Assembly (NCBI RefSeq): GCF_002754245.1
Contig: NZ_PEEX01000001.1
Coordinates: 4,754,001 to 4,818,000, forward strand
Reading direction: 5' to 3'
From: Chryseobacterium sp. 52
GTDB lineage: Bacteria; Bacteroidota; Bacteroidia; Flavobacteriales; Weeksellaceae
Length of the DNA: 64,000 bases
Shown: positions 45,401 through 53,980 of the stretch, piece by piece
Position numbering within the stretch: position 1 is the first letter of the stretch
Layout: every line of letters starts with the position of its first letter
Position numbers and translations under genes: made by a program
Notes under the pieces: model-generated
Told to the model about the DNA's origin: nothing
Database searches by the model: none
The model's input: the letters and a program-made list of their open reading frames with translations, nothing else

Positions 45401-45644
45401 ACGGAAGAAAACTTCGATCAGGGGAAGCTTTTCTTTTATCAACAATAATTTTAACGGAAACAATTTCAGTATTGTAGGGAATCAGATGCTGGATGGTCTT
45501 AAGCCTGGGAAAAATCAGGTCTGGAGCGTTTTCATCCAACAAGCAATTAACTCTTTCCTTCAGCTCAATTTAAACTACGAGGGAAGAAATTCAGGAGAAC
45601 GAACGATTCATATCGGAAGTATGCAGGTGAAGGCGAGCTTCTAA
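42408..45644 (+). CDS. Large outer-membrane protein with SprA-like beta-barrel
   Basis: 1078 residues, TTG start, signal peptide through the AQ at about residue 24. The segment [20 protein letters not shown], then [37 protein letters not shown], is the phrasing of SprA, the giant T9SS translocon protein, and of its shorter homologues. It continues with dozens of alternating strands that end in aromatic residues to the last residue, so it should be a large barrel. SprA itself is about 2400 residues, so this is a smaller relative of unknown role. An EF-hand-like [14 protein letters not shown] is at about residue 775. Confidence 0.75.
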   Translation: [1078 protein letters not shown]

Positions 45645-45732
45645 TTTGATGTTCAAAACTCTTAATCCATCAATCTACATTTATCTTTTACCATCATAGA
45701 TATTATCATATTTCGGAATGTTTAGAATTTCG

Positions 45733-45740
45733 TAAATTTG
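45733..45740 (+). promoter_or_regulatory. -7 promoter box of dusB
   Basis: TAAATTTG, 4 nt before the ATG, with TTTC 18 nt upstream as a weak -33. A nearly leaderless transcript is implied. Confidence 0.45.
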
Positions 45741-45744
45741 CCGC

Positions 45745-46740
45745 ATGGTAAAAATAGGCAATATAGAACTGCCGGAATTTCCGCTTTTGCTGGCTCCGAT
45801 GGAAGATGTAAGTGACCCTCCTTTCAGACGCCTCTGTAAGATGCACGGGGCAGATATGATGTATTCAGAATTTATTTCTTCTGAGGGCTTGATTCGTGAT
45901 GCGATGAAGAGCCGCAAGAAACTGGATATTTTCGATTATGAAAGACCGGTTGGGATCCAGATCTTTGGTGGAGACGAAGAAGCAATGGCAATGTCTGCAA
46001 GAATTGTAGAGGCGGTAAACCCGGATCTGGTAGACATTAATTTCGGATGTCCTGTAAAAAAGGTAGTCTGCAAAGGTGCCGGAGCAGGGGTTCTTAAAGA
46101 TATTGACCTGATGGTACGTCTTACCAAAGCTGTTGTGACTTCTACCCATTTACCTGTAACAGTGAAAACCCGTTTAGGCTGGGACAGCAGTACCATCAAC
46201 ATTGATGAAGTGGCAGAGCGTTTACAGGAAACAGGTATCAAAGCTTTAACGATACATGCGAGAACCCGTGCACAGATGTACAAGGGTGAAGCAGACTGGG
46301 AACATATTTCCAGAATTAAACAAAATCCTAATATTGAGATTCCTATTTTTGGAAACGGCGATATTGATTCTCCGGAAAAAGCTCTCGAATATAAACAGAA
46401 ATACGCGTGCGACGGAATAATGATTGGCCGTGCAGCGATTGGATATCCCTGGATCTTTAATGAGATTAAACATTTTTTCAAAACAGGTGAACATCTTCCT
46501 GCACCTGTTGTTTCAGACCGTTTACTAGCTGTTCGTCAGCATGCGGAATGGAGTGTAGAATGGAAAGGGGAAAAGCTGGGTCTTATTGAAATGAGACAAC
46601 ACTACAGTAATTATTTCCGGGGCGTTCCACATTTTAAAGAATTCAGAAAAAAATTCCTCGAAGTTTTTACATTGGAAGAAATGGATGTTTTAATTAAAGA
46701 AACGCAACAGTTCTACGAAGAATACCAGGCACAGGTATAA
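45745..46740 (+). CDS. dusB: tRNA-dihydrouridine synthase
   Basis: Reduces uridines to dihydrouridine in the D-loop of tRNA with FMN and NAD(P)H. The FMN barrel motifs are clear: PLLLAPMEDVSDPPFR near residue 15, DINFGCPVKKVVCKGAGAGVL (catalytic Cys of the GCP motif), KTRLGWD, HARTRAQMYKGEADW and PIFGNGDI. 331 residues is the normal length. The signature is of the DusB type (NifR3). It converges with deoC on a shared bidirectional terminator. Confidence 0.94.
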   Translation: MVKIGNIELPEFPLLLAPMEDVSDPPFRRLCKMHGADMMYSEFISSEGLIRDAMKSRKKLDIFDYERPVGIQIFGGDEEAMAMSARIVEAVNPDLVDINFGCPVKKVVCKGAGAGVLKDIDLMVRLTKAVVTSTHLPVTVKTRLGWDSSTINIDEVAERLQETGIKALTIHARTRAQMYKGEADWEHISRIKQNPNIEIPIFGNGDIDSPEKALEYKQKYACDGIMIGRAAIGYPWIFNEIKHFFKTGEHLPAPVVSDRLLAVRQHAEWSVEWKGEKLGLIEMRQHYSNYFRGVPHFKEFRKKFLEVFTLEEMDVLIKETQQFYEEYQAQV

Positions 46741-46750
46741 ATAAATAAAA

Positions 46751-46777
46751 AAACCATCAGATTTGATGGTTTTTTTA
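46751..46777. terminator. Bidirectional terminator between dusB and deoC
   Basis: AAACCATCA/TGATGGTTT, loop GATT, with A and T runs on either side. Confidence 0.8.
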
Positions 46778-46782
46778 TGCTT

Positions 46783-47532
46783 TTAATATCCTTCTGATGA
46801 AGGTCCTTTATTTATTAAACTCAGTGCTGAAGAGGTCCCGATTCTTTTCACTCCCATGCTGATCATTTTTTCAGCATCTTCAGGTGTTCTTACTCCCCCG
46901 GCAGCTTTTACAGGAAGTTTCCCTGCATGATCCAACATGATCCTAATGCCTTCAAATGTGGCTCCATTGGGTTTACCTCCTTCGGTTTGATAAAAGCCTG
47001 TGGAAGATTTTACAAAAATCTTCGGCAGATCATTTTCGGAGAAATTCTCTTCTGCCCAGTTTGAAATATTCTTAGTAATATCTGCAATCTGTTCATCTGT
47101 GAGTGCAGCAATTTCAATGATCCATTTTGCAATCTTTTGATTCTGCAAAGCAAGCTGAGTACATTGTACAAATTCTTCTTTTACCAGCTCCGGATTGCCA
47201 TTGAGATAAGCCGTGTAATTAATTACAAAATCAAGCTCATCTGCTCCATCTTCAATTGCCTTTGAAGCCTCTGCAAGCTTCTCATCAACAGAATAGGTTC
47301 CTTCATGAAAACCTATTACGGTTCCTACCACAACATTTGAATTCCTTTCCTGAATATACTTTTTGATCTCAGCTACATAATCCGGTCGGATCATTACGGC
47401 AAAAATGCCATTCTCTATAGCTTCCTGTACAAGTTTTTTATCAATTTGTAATGTTTCTTCGTTTGAGAGACCTGACTGTGCAGGCGTTTTCAAATAGGTT
47501 GAATCCAAATATTGGGCAATGTTCATAATCAT
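46783..47532 (-). CDS. deoC: Deoxyribose-phosphate aldolase
   Basis: Cleaves 2-deoxyribose 5-phosphate to glyceraldehyde 3-phosphate and acetaldehyde. The Schiff-base lysine is in KIFVKSSTGF (about residue 168) and the second lysine in LPVKAAGGVRTPEDAEKMI (about 201). VIGFHEGTYSVDEKLAEA is the third family mark. 249 residues. Two close starts are possible: ATG at 47532, whose first base is shared with the last base of the Lrp stop (TAATG), and ATG at 47526. It lies after an Lrp-type regulator and an exonuclease-like gene on the same strand. Confidence 0.95.
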   Translation of the reverse strand: MIMNIAQYLDSTYLKTPAQSGLSNEETLQIDKKLVQEAIENGIFAVMIRPDYVAEIKKYIQERNSNVVVGTVIGFHEGTYSVDEKLAEASKAIEDGADELDFVINYTAYLNGNPELVKEEFVQCTQLALQNQKIAKWIIEIAALTDEQIADITKNISNWAEENFSENDLPKIFVKSSTGFYQTEGGKPNGATFEGIRIMLDHAGKLPVKAAGGVRTPEDAEKMISMGVKRIGTSSALSLINKGPSSEGY

Positions 47533-48002
47533 TATACTTTCAGTTGTCTGTAAATACCTTGTTCCAAAGATATGAAAGTTTCTGTTCTTGTCACCCCTTT
47601 CAGCTTCTGAAGTTTGCTAAGAATCTGCATCAGATGGTCATTATCTTTACACAGAACCTTTAAGAATATGGTATAATTCCCTGTTGTATAATGGGCTTCT
47701 ACTACCTCATTAACATCCTGAAGGGATTTTACGACATCCGGATAATGGCTGGGCTGATCTAAAAACATTCCGATATACGAAATTACTTTATACCCAATTT
47801 TTTTAGGGTTAAGAAATGAAATAGAGTTTTCGATAACTCCTGCGTGTTCGAGTTTCTTGATCCTTTGATGTACTGCTGTTGTGGAAATTCCGACATTTTT
47901 TGAAATGTGGGCCAGCGATGTTTTCGCATTATCCATCAGCATGTAAATGATCTCTTTGTCAATCGAGTCTAAATGATAACTTGTGTTGCTTGAATTTTTC
48001 AT
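47532..48002 (-). CDS. Lrp/AsnC-family transcriptional regulator
   Basis: 156 residues. N-terminal winged helix: LDSIDKEIIYMLMDNAKTSLAHISKNVGISTTAVHQRIKKLEHAGVI (about residues 12-58). C-terminal RAM/ACT-like ligand domain: VVEAHYTTGNYTIFLKVLCKDNDHLMQIL and GVTRTETFISLEQ. Typical of Lrp proteins, which bind an amino acid. The gene overlaps deoC by one base and follows the phosphatase-like gene by 16 nt, so all three are likely on one leftward transcript. Target genes are unknown. Confidence 0.9.
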   Translation of the reverse strand: MKNSSNTSYHLDSIDKEIIYMLMDNAKTSLAHISKNVGISTTAVHQRIKKLEHAGVIENSISFLNPKKIGYKVISYIGMFLDQPSHYPDVVKSLQDVNEVVEAHYTTGNYTIFLKVLCKDNDHLMQILSKLQKLKGVTRTETFISLEQGIYRQLKV

Positions 48003-48018
48003 TTTCTACTTTTATTAT

Positions 48019-48963
48019 TTATGTTTTTGTTTCTTCAAATTTTACAAAAACCGGAAAGTGGTCGCTGTATCCGCCTAAGTACCGTGTACCGGCATAGGTT
48101 CGGAAGGGGCGTCCTTCAAAGTTTCGAGTCCGGCTGCTTATTTTCTCAGAGTTAAATATATGGGCACTCTGAAAACTAAATACATCATTATCAAAAAAAG
48201 ATTTTGACAAGATGATCTGATCATATAACAGGCCAGACTTATAATGAAAAGTAGAATAATTTCTTATATAAAACAATTCCTGAAAAGGGTTTACCAATAC
48301 CTTCTCATGATTGTCATCGTAGAGAATTTTTACTAAATTTTCATCATCCGGGTTTTCGTTAAAATCACCGCACAATATTACATGTTCCTTATTGGCATCT
48401 ACAATTTTCAAGATCCTATTACGGATTTCATTAAGTATAAAGTCTCTTTTGGGTTTATTAACATCTTTTTCTCGCTTGGAGGGAAGGTGGGCGATAAAGA
48501 CATTAATAATTGTTCCTTTATACTTAACTTTCGAAAAAAGTACGTCTCTTGTTGTGTCGTAATTTTCTGTGTTTTTATTTAATATCTCAAAGAAGAAGGT
48601 AATAGTTTCTGAGTCTATTATTTCCACTTTGCCTTTATGATATAACATAGCTACGTCTACCTTTCTTTCGTCCATAGAATTGTAATGTACAATTCCATAT
48701 TCAGAATTAAAGGGTTCCATTTCCACCAGATCTTCTAAAACTTTCCTGCCGGAAACTTCAGAGAGGCCTATTAAAAATGGAAGTGTTCCATTTTCCTCCT
48801 TCATCAATTGAAAGACATGTGAAATTTTAAAAAGCTTGTTTCTATATCTTTTTTCATCCCAATTTTTTAAGCCTGATTTTGTAGGATCTAATCTGTGAAT
48901 AGGTTTGGGGTCAGGCAAAAATAAATTTTCAACGTTATAAAAAGAGAACATCTCCATCTGCAA
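48019..48963 (-). CDS. Endonuclease/exonuclease/phosphatase-family protein
   Basis: 314 residues with the DNase I-like fold of the EEP superfamily: FSFYNVENLFLPDP near the start (catalytic Asn), FLIGLSEVSG (metal-binding Glu), VFIAHLPSKREKDV (catalytic His), ILCGDFNENPDDE (GDFN, catalytic Asp/Asn) and GGYSDHFPVFVKFE at the C terminus (SDH motif). No signal peptide is seen. The substrate (DNA, RNA or a phosphoester) cannot be read. First gene of a leftward trio with the Lrp regulator and deoC. The 368-nt gap 48964-49331 upstream is AT-rich and holds nothing I can support. Confidence 0.88.
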   Translation of the reverse strand: MQMEMFSFYNVENLFLPDPKPIHRLDPTKSGLKNWDEKRYRNKLFKISHVFQLMKEENGTLPFLIGLSEVSGRKVLEDLVEMEPFNSEYGIVHYNSMDERKVDVAMLYHKGKVEIIDSETITFFFEILNKNTENYDTTRDVLFSKVKYKGTIINVFIAHLPSKREKDVNKPKRDFILNEIRNRILKIVDANKEHVILCGDFNENPDDENLVKILYDDNHEKVLVNPFQELFYIRNYSTFHYKSGLLYDQIILSKSFFDNDVFSFQSAHIFNSEKISSRTRNFEGRPFRTYAGTRYLGGYSDHFPVFVKFEETKT

Positions 48964-49331
48964 AATTGCTATCTTAAAATTATCAAATTCTTTCTTGTTG
49001 TAAATTTATTATTTTTTTTCATATTTCATTAATTAATTTGTAATAATTTCATATTAATGTTATACAAGTAATATATATTATTTAACAAAAAAAATTAATG
49101 AAAAAGTATTTATACAACTAAATTATTAAGTTTTTAAAATTATTACTCTATAAAGCAAAATCAAAACAATATGTATTTCTCAAATTAGCAAGAAAAAAAA
49201 TCGCATAAATAGCTAGATACGGTTAATAATATTAATCCATTTTAACCTAATGTCAATTCTTATTCCTTTTCATTTACTTCTTTCTAAAAATGCAAAAAAA
49301 ACATCTTATTGACAGATTACTGTTATTATTT

Positions 49332-50003
49332 TTAAAGTAAATCGGGACGTTTTTCCTGTGTTATTCTTACAGCTTCATCCTGACGCCACTCTTCGATTCG
49401 GGCAAAATTTCCGCTTAACAAAATCCCCGGAACCTCTAAACCTTTATACACTTCAGGTCTTGTATAAATAGGGGGCGAAAGAAGATCATCCTGAAAGCTA
49501 TCTGTAAGTGCACTCTGCTCGTCATTCAAAACTCCGGGTACGAGTCTTATAATAGAATCTGCCAGAACACATGCAGCCAGTTCTCCTCCCGTAAGGACAT
49601 AATCGCCAATCGATATTTCTTTAGTGATATGAAGATCCCGGACTCTCTGATCAATACCTTTGTAATGACCACAGAGAAAAATCAGGTTGTTCTTTATTGA
49701 AAGGGAATTTGCTATTTTTTGGTTTAAAGTAATTCCGTCTGGGGTCAGATAAATCACTTCATCGTATTCTCTTTGGGATTTAAGTTCGGAAATGCATTTA
49801 TCAATAGGTTCTATCATCATCACCATTCCTGCTCCGCCACCATAAGGTTCGTCATCGATTTGTCTGTGTTTATTGATCGCCCAGTCTCTCAGATGATGGA
49901 AATGAACTTCTACCAAACCTTTATCTATTGCTCTTCTTAAAATAGAAGTCTGAAACGGGCTTTCCATCAGTTCCGGAAGCACGCTTATTATATCAATTCT
50001 CAT
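49332..50003 (-). CDS. trmD: tRNA (guanine-N1)-methyltransferase
   Basis: Methylates G37 in tRNAs with a G36 neighbour. The knotted SPOUT fold is clear: [58 protein letters not shown] and [29 protein letters not shown]. 223 residues is the normal length. The start overlaps the end of the NDH-2 gene by 4 nt (ATGA), an unusual partner, as trmD usually lies with rimM or rplS. Confidence 0.96.
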   Translation of the reverse strand: MRIDIISVLPELMESPFQTSILRRAIDKGLVEVHFHHLRDWAINKHRQIDDEPYGGGAGMVMMIEPIDKCISELKSQREYDEVIYLTPDGITLNQKIANSLSIKNNLIFLCGHYKGIDQRVRDLHITKEISIGDYVLTGGELAACVLADSIIRLVPGVLNDEQSALTDSFQDDLLSPPIYTRPEVYKGLEVPGILLSGNFARIEEWRQDEAVRITQEKRPDLL

Positions 50004-51262
50004 TGTAATGTACCGTTTTTCTTATTAGGTGAAATAATTAATCTTAAAGAAGAGTCTTTGTTGAAATAGCTCCACATCCAGTTGAAAAAGACTGCAAGCT
50101 TATTTCTAACGCTCAGGATCAGCATCAGGTGGAGAAACATCCAGAAATACCACGCCAGAAATCCCTGGAACTTGATGAACGGAAGATCTACTACAGCCCT
50201 GTGTTTTCCAATAGTTGCCAACGAGCCCTGATCTTTATATTCATATTCAACCCACTCGTTGCTATTCTTCTTTAAAAGGTTCTTACCTAAATTTTTTGCT
50301 TGATTAATCGCTACGTTTGCTACCTGTGGATGGCCTTGTGGATACTTGGGTGTTTCCATATAAGCGATATCCCCTATTGCATAAATATTATCGTAGCCTT
50401 TTATTGTATTAAATCTATCTACTATGTATCTGTTTCTTACTAATTTTTCTTCCGGAAAGCCTTCTACTACATTTCCTGTAACTCCGGCTGCCCAGATCAC
50501 ATTATTGGACGGAATATCTTTCCCGCTCTTCATATATACTTTATTGCCATCGTATTCTGTTACCACTTCGCCACTCAGAAAAGTAACTCCAAGATCTTTA
50601 AGGTATTTTTCAGACTTTTCCTGTGCCTCACTGCTCATTACGGCAAGTGGTTTTTCGGTGGAGCTGACGAGAATGATCTTAAGCTGATCAAAATTCATGT
50701 AGGGATAATCTCTCGGAAGGATTTCTTTTTTCATTTCGGCAAAAGCTCCCGCCAGTTCTACCCCGGTAGGTCCGCTTCCTACGATCACGATATTCCAGTT
50801 ACCGTCATCGCTTCTGCTTTTTTCCAGGATCAGTTTTTCAAAGGTCAACAGGATATGATTTCTGATGCCTATTGCTTCCTGGGTATTCTTCATTCCGAAA
50901 GCTCGGGATTCCATATCCTTGTTTCCGAAGAAATTTGTTTTACAGCCGGTTGCGATGATTAGTTTATCATACGTAAATTCGGCTTCATCTGTGATCACTC
51001 TATTGTGTACAGGATCGATTTCTTTAACTTCGGTAAGGCGGAACTGGGTATTTCTGGACTGCTGAAAAATCTTCCGGAAAGGAAAGGAAATATTGGAAGG
51101 TTCTATCCTCCCGCAGGCAACCTGATAAAAAAGCGGCTGAAACATATGATGATTCACCCGGTCCAGAACGATTACTTTTTTGTTCTTGTTATTCAATGTT
51201 TTTGCAAGCTGCAGCCCCGCAAATCCTCCTCCTATAATGATGATTTTTTCGCGTGTTTCCAT
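50000..51262 (-). CDS. ndh: Type II NADH dehydrogenase (NDH-2)
   Basis: A single-subunit NADH:quinone oxidoreductase. FAD site [16 protein letters not shown] (residues 7-22), middle motif [19 protein letters not shown] (about 160-178) for NADH, and [11 protein letters not shown] for FAD. A C-terminal hydrophobic segment ([15 protein letters not shown]) anchors it to the membrane. 420 residues. The start is the ATG at 51262; a TTG at 51271 would add three residues. The gene shares a 65-nt divergent promoter with GH25, and its stop overlaps trmD by 4 nt. Confidence 0.93.
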   Translation of the reverse strand: METREKIIIIGGGFAGLQLAKTLNNKNKKVIVLDRVNHHMFQPLFYQVACGRIEPSNISFPFRKIFQQSRNTQFRLTEVKEIDPVHNRVITDEAEFTYDKLIIATGCKTNFFGNKDMESRAFGMKNTQEAIGIRNHILLTFEKLILEKSRSDDGNWNIVIVGSGPTGVELAGAFAEMKKEILPRDYPYMNFDQLKIILVSSTEKPLAVMSSEAQEKSEKYLKDLGVTFLSGEVVTEYDGNKVYMKSGKDIPSNNVIWAAGVTGNVVEGFPEEKLVRNRYIVDRFNTIKGYDNIYAIGDIAYMETPKYPQGHPQVANVAINQAKNLGKNLLKKNSNEWVEYEYKDQGSLATIGKHRAVVDLPFIKFQGFLAWYFWMFLHLMLILSVRNKLAVFFNWMWSYFNKDSSLRLIISPNKKNGTLQ

Positions 51263-51268
51263 AATACA

Positions 51269-51276
51269 CAAATTTA
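51269..51276 (-). promoter_or_regulatory. -7 promoter box of the NDH-2 gene
   Basis: TAAATTTG on the minus strand, 6 nt before the NDH-2 ATG. The divergent GH25 gene has TAGTTTTG at 51311-51318. Confidence 0.45.
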
Positions 51277-51310
51277 CTGATTTTATTTAGCATTTAGTAG
51301 TGAAAAAAGT

Positions 51311-51318
51311 TAGTTTTG
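51311..51318 (+). promoter_or_regulatory. -7 promoter box of the GH25 gene
   Basis: TAGTTTTG, 9 nt before the ATG at 51328. A TTG inside it could be mistaken for a start codon. Confidence 0.45.
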
Positions 51319-51327
51319 CAAAACTTT

Positions 51328-52191
51328 ATGACACCCAGAAAGTACACCAAAAAAACTGCCAAAAAAGTACATGAGAACCGTCGGAAGAATTATTTTTTCC
51401 GGAGAAAAGTAATTTTGGCTATTTTAATTATAGCTTTAATAGGGACAGGATTTTACCTGAAACAGTCTGTGAGCTATTATTACGCACTGTACTTTAATAA
51501 ATTCAGTCATAAAAAACTTCACAACAGCGAAATAGAAACATTAAGGATACAGAAAATCCTTACAGCGAATCTTGATAAAACATATGGATTTGACGTTTCT
51601 CATTACCAGAATAAGGAAGATATCAAATGGGACAGTCTGAGCATAGGAAATAAAACCATTCCACTGGAGTTTGTAGTGATGCGAGCCACAATGGGAAACC
51701 GCAATGCAGACAAGCATTTTAATGAATTCTGGGAGAAGGCCCAGAAACACAATCTGATCCGCGGAGCTTATCATTTTTACAGAGCCGATGAAGATCCTGT
51801 CATTCAGGCGAACAATTTTCTGGACAATGTTAAACTGGAAAGCGGAGATCTTCCCCCTATTTTAGATATTGAAAAGATCCCGAAGCGAAAAACGAATAAA
51901 AAGCTAATCGAAGATTTAAAAGTATGGTGTAAGATTGTGGAAGAAACTTACGGGGAAAAGCCAATCATCTACACATACTATCATTACTACAAAGATTTTC
52001 TGAAAGGTGAATTTGATGGCTACCCGCTCTGGCTGGCCAATTATAACGATGTCCCGTCTCCCACTCCCAATGACCACTGGGACTTCTGGCAGTTTACAGA
52101 AAACGGAATCGTTCACGGCATTAATACCAAAGTAGATCTTGATATTTATAATGGGAGCACATGGTCTTTGAAAAGACTGACTTTAGACTAA
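51328..52191 (+). CDS. Glycoside hydrolase family 25 (lysozyme)
   Basis: 287 residues. A basic N terminus precedes a single membrane helix (VILAILIIALIGTGFYL, about residues 29-45), so the enzyme is anchored with its catalytic domain in the periplasm. The GH25 domain (from about residue 85) has the typical GFDVSHYQNKEDIKW start with its catalytic Asp, ILDIEKI (DxE pair), YTYYHYYKDF and PLWLANY. It cleaves the beta-1,4 MurNAc-GlcNAc bond of peptidoglycan. The TTG at 51316 lies within the -7 box and is not used. The stop touches the stop of the convergent hydrolase gene with zero gap. Confidence 0.9.
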   Translation: MTPRKYTKKTAKKVHENRRKNYFFRRKVILAILIIALIGTGFYLKQSVSYYYALYFNKFSHKKLHNSEIETLRIQKILTANLDKTYGFDVSHYQNKEDIKWDSLSIGNKTIPLEFVVMRATMGNRNADKHFNEFWEKAQKHNLIRGAYHFYRADEDPVIQANNFLDNVKLESGDLPPILDIEKIPKRKTNKKLIEDLKVWCKIVEETYGEKPIIYTYYHYYKDFLKGEFDGYPLWLANYNDVPSPTPNDHWDFWQFTENGIVHGINTKVDLDIYNGSTWSLKRLTLD

Positions 52192-53838
52192 TTATTTTTC
52201 CAGAAATCTTAAAATATCTGCATTCAGCTCATCTGCATGTTCAAAAGGAATCATGTGGGTTGCATTATTGTAGATTTTAAGCTCAGAATTAGGAATCTGC
52301 TTTGCTATAAACTCAGTATGTTCCTGCTTAATTACGTCTTTATCTCCTGCAATTACAAGCACTGGATTTTTGATCTTTTCAAGCTCTTTTTCACCAATCT
52401 GCGGTTCATTCAGCATAATCTTCACAAGCCTGCGTTCATTGAACTTTTCAGGTTTGTTCTCCATCTTCAGTACCAGTAACTGGTTTTTCATATGGGAAAC
52501 AAGTCTTTCATCAACACCTTCCGGAAATGCATTAGCTCCGATAGTCATCAGGTTATTAAGATTTTCCGGATATTTTAAAGCAAATTCAATTCCTGTGATG
52601 CCGCCATCACTCCATCCTGCAATATTGATTTTCTTAAGCCCAAGTTTATCGGCAAGAGCTTTTACATCATCTGCAAACATGGTATAGGTAAAATCTTTTT
52701 TAGAGGTGTCGGTACTTTTCCCCTGCCCTCTTGTATCCATAGCAATGACTTTGAACTGTTTGGACAGAACCGGGATCTGCTGGTAAAAATCCTGTATGCT
52801 TCCGGAATTACCATGAAGAAGAAAAACAGGTTCTCCTTCACCATACACTTCGTAATAAAGCCTGGTATCTTTTAATTCAAGATAACCTCCTGAAGATTCA
52901 TTTTTTCCATACACAGACTTCTCAGATTCTATTTTATATTGGGAAACATCAGAAATCAACCCTTCAAGATCATCTCCTGAAGCTGCGGCTTCATCTTTTA
53001 TATTTTTAGCACTTTTATCCACTTTTACGTCTATATTGATTGCTGGTGCAGCCAGTGTTGTCTTCTGCCATTCTCCATAAAATTTCCTAAGAAATCCTGT
53101 TCTGAAAAGGGCTGCACTGATATTGATCTTTCCGTCAAATTCTTTTAAAAACTGAATTCCGATAAAGAATTTTCCCTGTACCCAGATATTATGGTCATTG
53201 ACATCCAGGGTATAGGTTCCGTCTTTGATCATATCTTCTGTAAGTTCCACTGTGATTTCTTCGTCCAGCATATTATCACCAGGAAATCCGTTTTTCTCAC
53301 TGTAAATACTGTACCGCATGAGCACGGGCTTGTCGGAAGAATAACTTGCGATATTCAGATTGATGTTTTTGATCTTGGATCTTCTGCTGGCATTAAATTC
53401 CAAAGCTGTTTCACCAAGAAAGTCTTCTTTTCTGAACTTAGGATTAACAGAATACAGGACATGTTTTGTTTTCGTATTGACACCCCAGTTTTTATCAACC
53501 AGTTTTTTAACCTTTATATTGACTTCCTTTATATTTTTAATCTTTTCTTTTAAAAATATGCGCTGCTGATCCTGTTTTCTTAAATTCTGTACAGTTTCGG
53601 CATAAGTTTCATAACCGGGAACCTCAATTATCAGTTTCCTTGAAGCATCCAGCCCGGAAAGGTCAATAGAAAAATTCCCTTTCTCATCTGAAACGGTTCC
53701 TTTATTTTCTTTTTCAATTCCGATTTTCACATAAGGAACGGGCTTGTTTTCATTTTTAGCAATAACCGTCCCGGAAATTATCTGAGCATTGAAAGAATAA
53801 GCTGCAAAGAGAAAGAATAAAGCATTAAGTTTTTTCAT
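52192..53838 (-). CDS. Secreted alpha/beta hydrolase with N-terminal carboxypeptidase-regulatory-like domain
   Basis: 548 residues with signal peptide MKKLNALFFLFAAYSFNAQ; the ATG at 53838 is preferred to the one 18 nt upstream. Residues 20-100 form a CarboxypepD_reg-like beta-sandwich (ISGTVIAKNENKPVPYVKIGIE), often found in Bacteroidota surface proteins. A middle region of unknown fold follows, and the C-terminal about 230 residues form an alpha/beta hydrolase: LHGNSGS oxyanion, NIAGWSDGG nucleophile elbow, VLVIAGDKDVI (Asp) and ATHMIPFEH (His). Substrate unknown. Its stop abuts the GH25 stop. Confidence 0.85.
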   Translation of the reverse strand: MKKLNALFFLFAAYSFNAQIISGTVIAKNENKPVPYVKIGIEKENKGTVSDEKGNFSIDLSGLDASRKLIIEVPGYETYAETVQNLRKQDQQRIFLKEKIKNIKEVNIKVKKLVDKNWGVNTKTKHVLYSVNPKFRKEDFLGETALEFNASRRSKIKNINLNIASYSSDKPVLMRYSIYSEKNGFPGDNMLDEEITVELTEDMIKDGTYTLDVNDHNIWVQGKFFIGIQFLKEFDGKINISAALFRTGFLRKFYGEWQKTTLAAPAINIDVKVDKSAKNIKDEAAASGDDLEGLISDVSQYKIESEKSVYGKNESSGGYLELKDTRLYYEVYGEGEPVFLLHGNSGSIQDFYQQIPVLSKQFKVIAMDTRGQGKSTDTSKKDFTYTMFADDVKALADKLGLKKINIAGWSDGGITGIEFALKYPENLNNLMTIGANAFPEGVDERLVSHMKNQLLVLKMENKPEKFNERRLVKIMLNEPQIGEKELEKIKNPVLVIAGDKDVIKQEHTEFIAKQIPNSELKIYNNATHMIPFEHADELNADILRFLEK

Positions 53839-53980
53839 AGTAAAAGTTTGGTGCAAAATTCTTCATTTCCAGCCTTCAACACTCACAACAACTTATTAAA
53901 TTTAATCGTCATTGTGTTAAATTAATTCTAAAAATTCACCTGATAGCGGGCAAAATTCTAAAAATCATATCAACTCTGCT

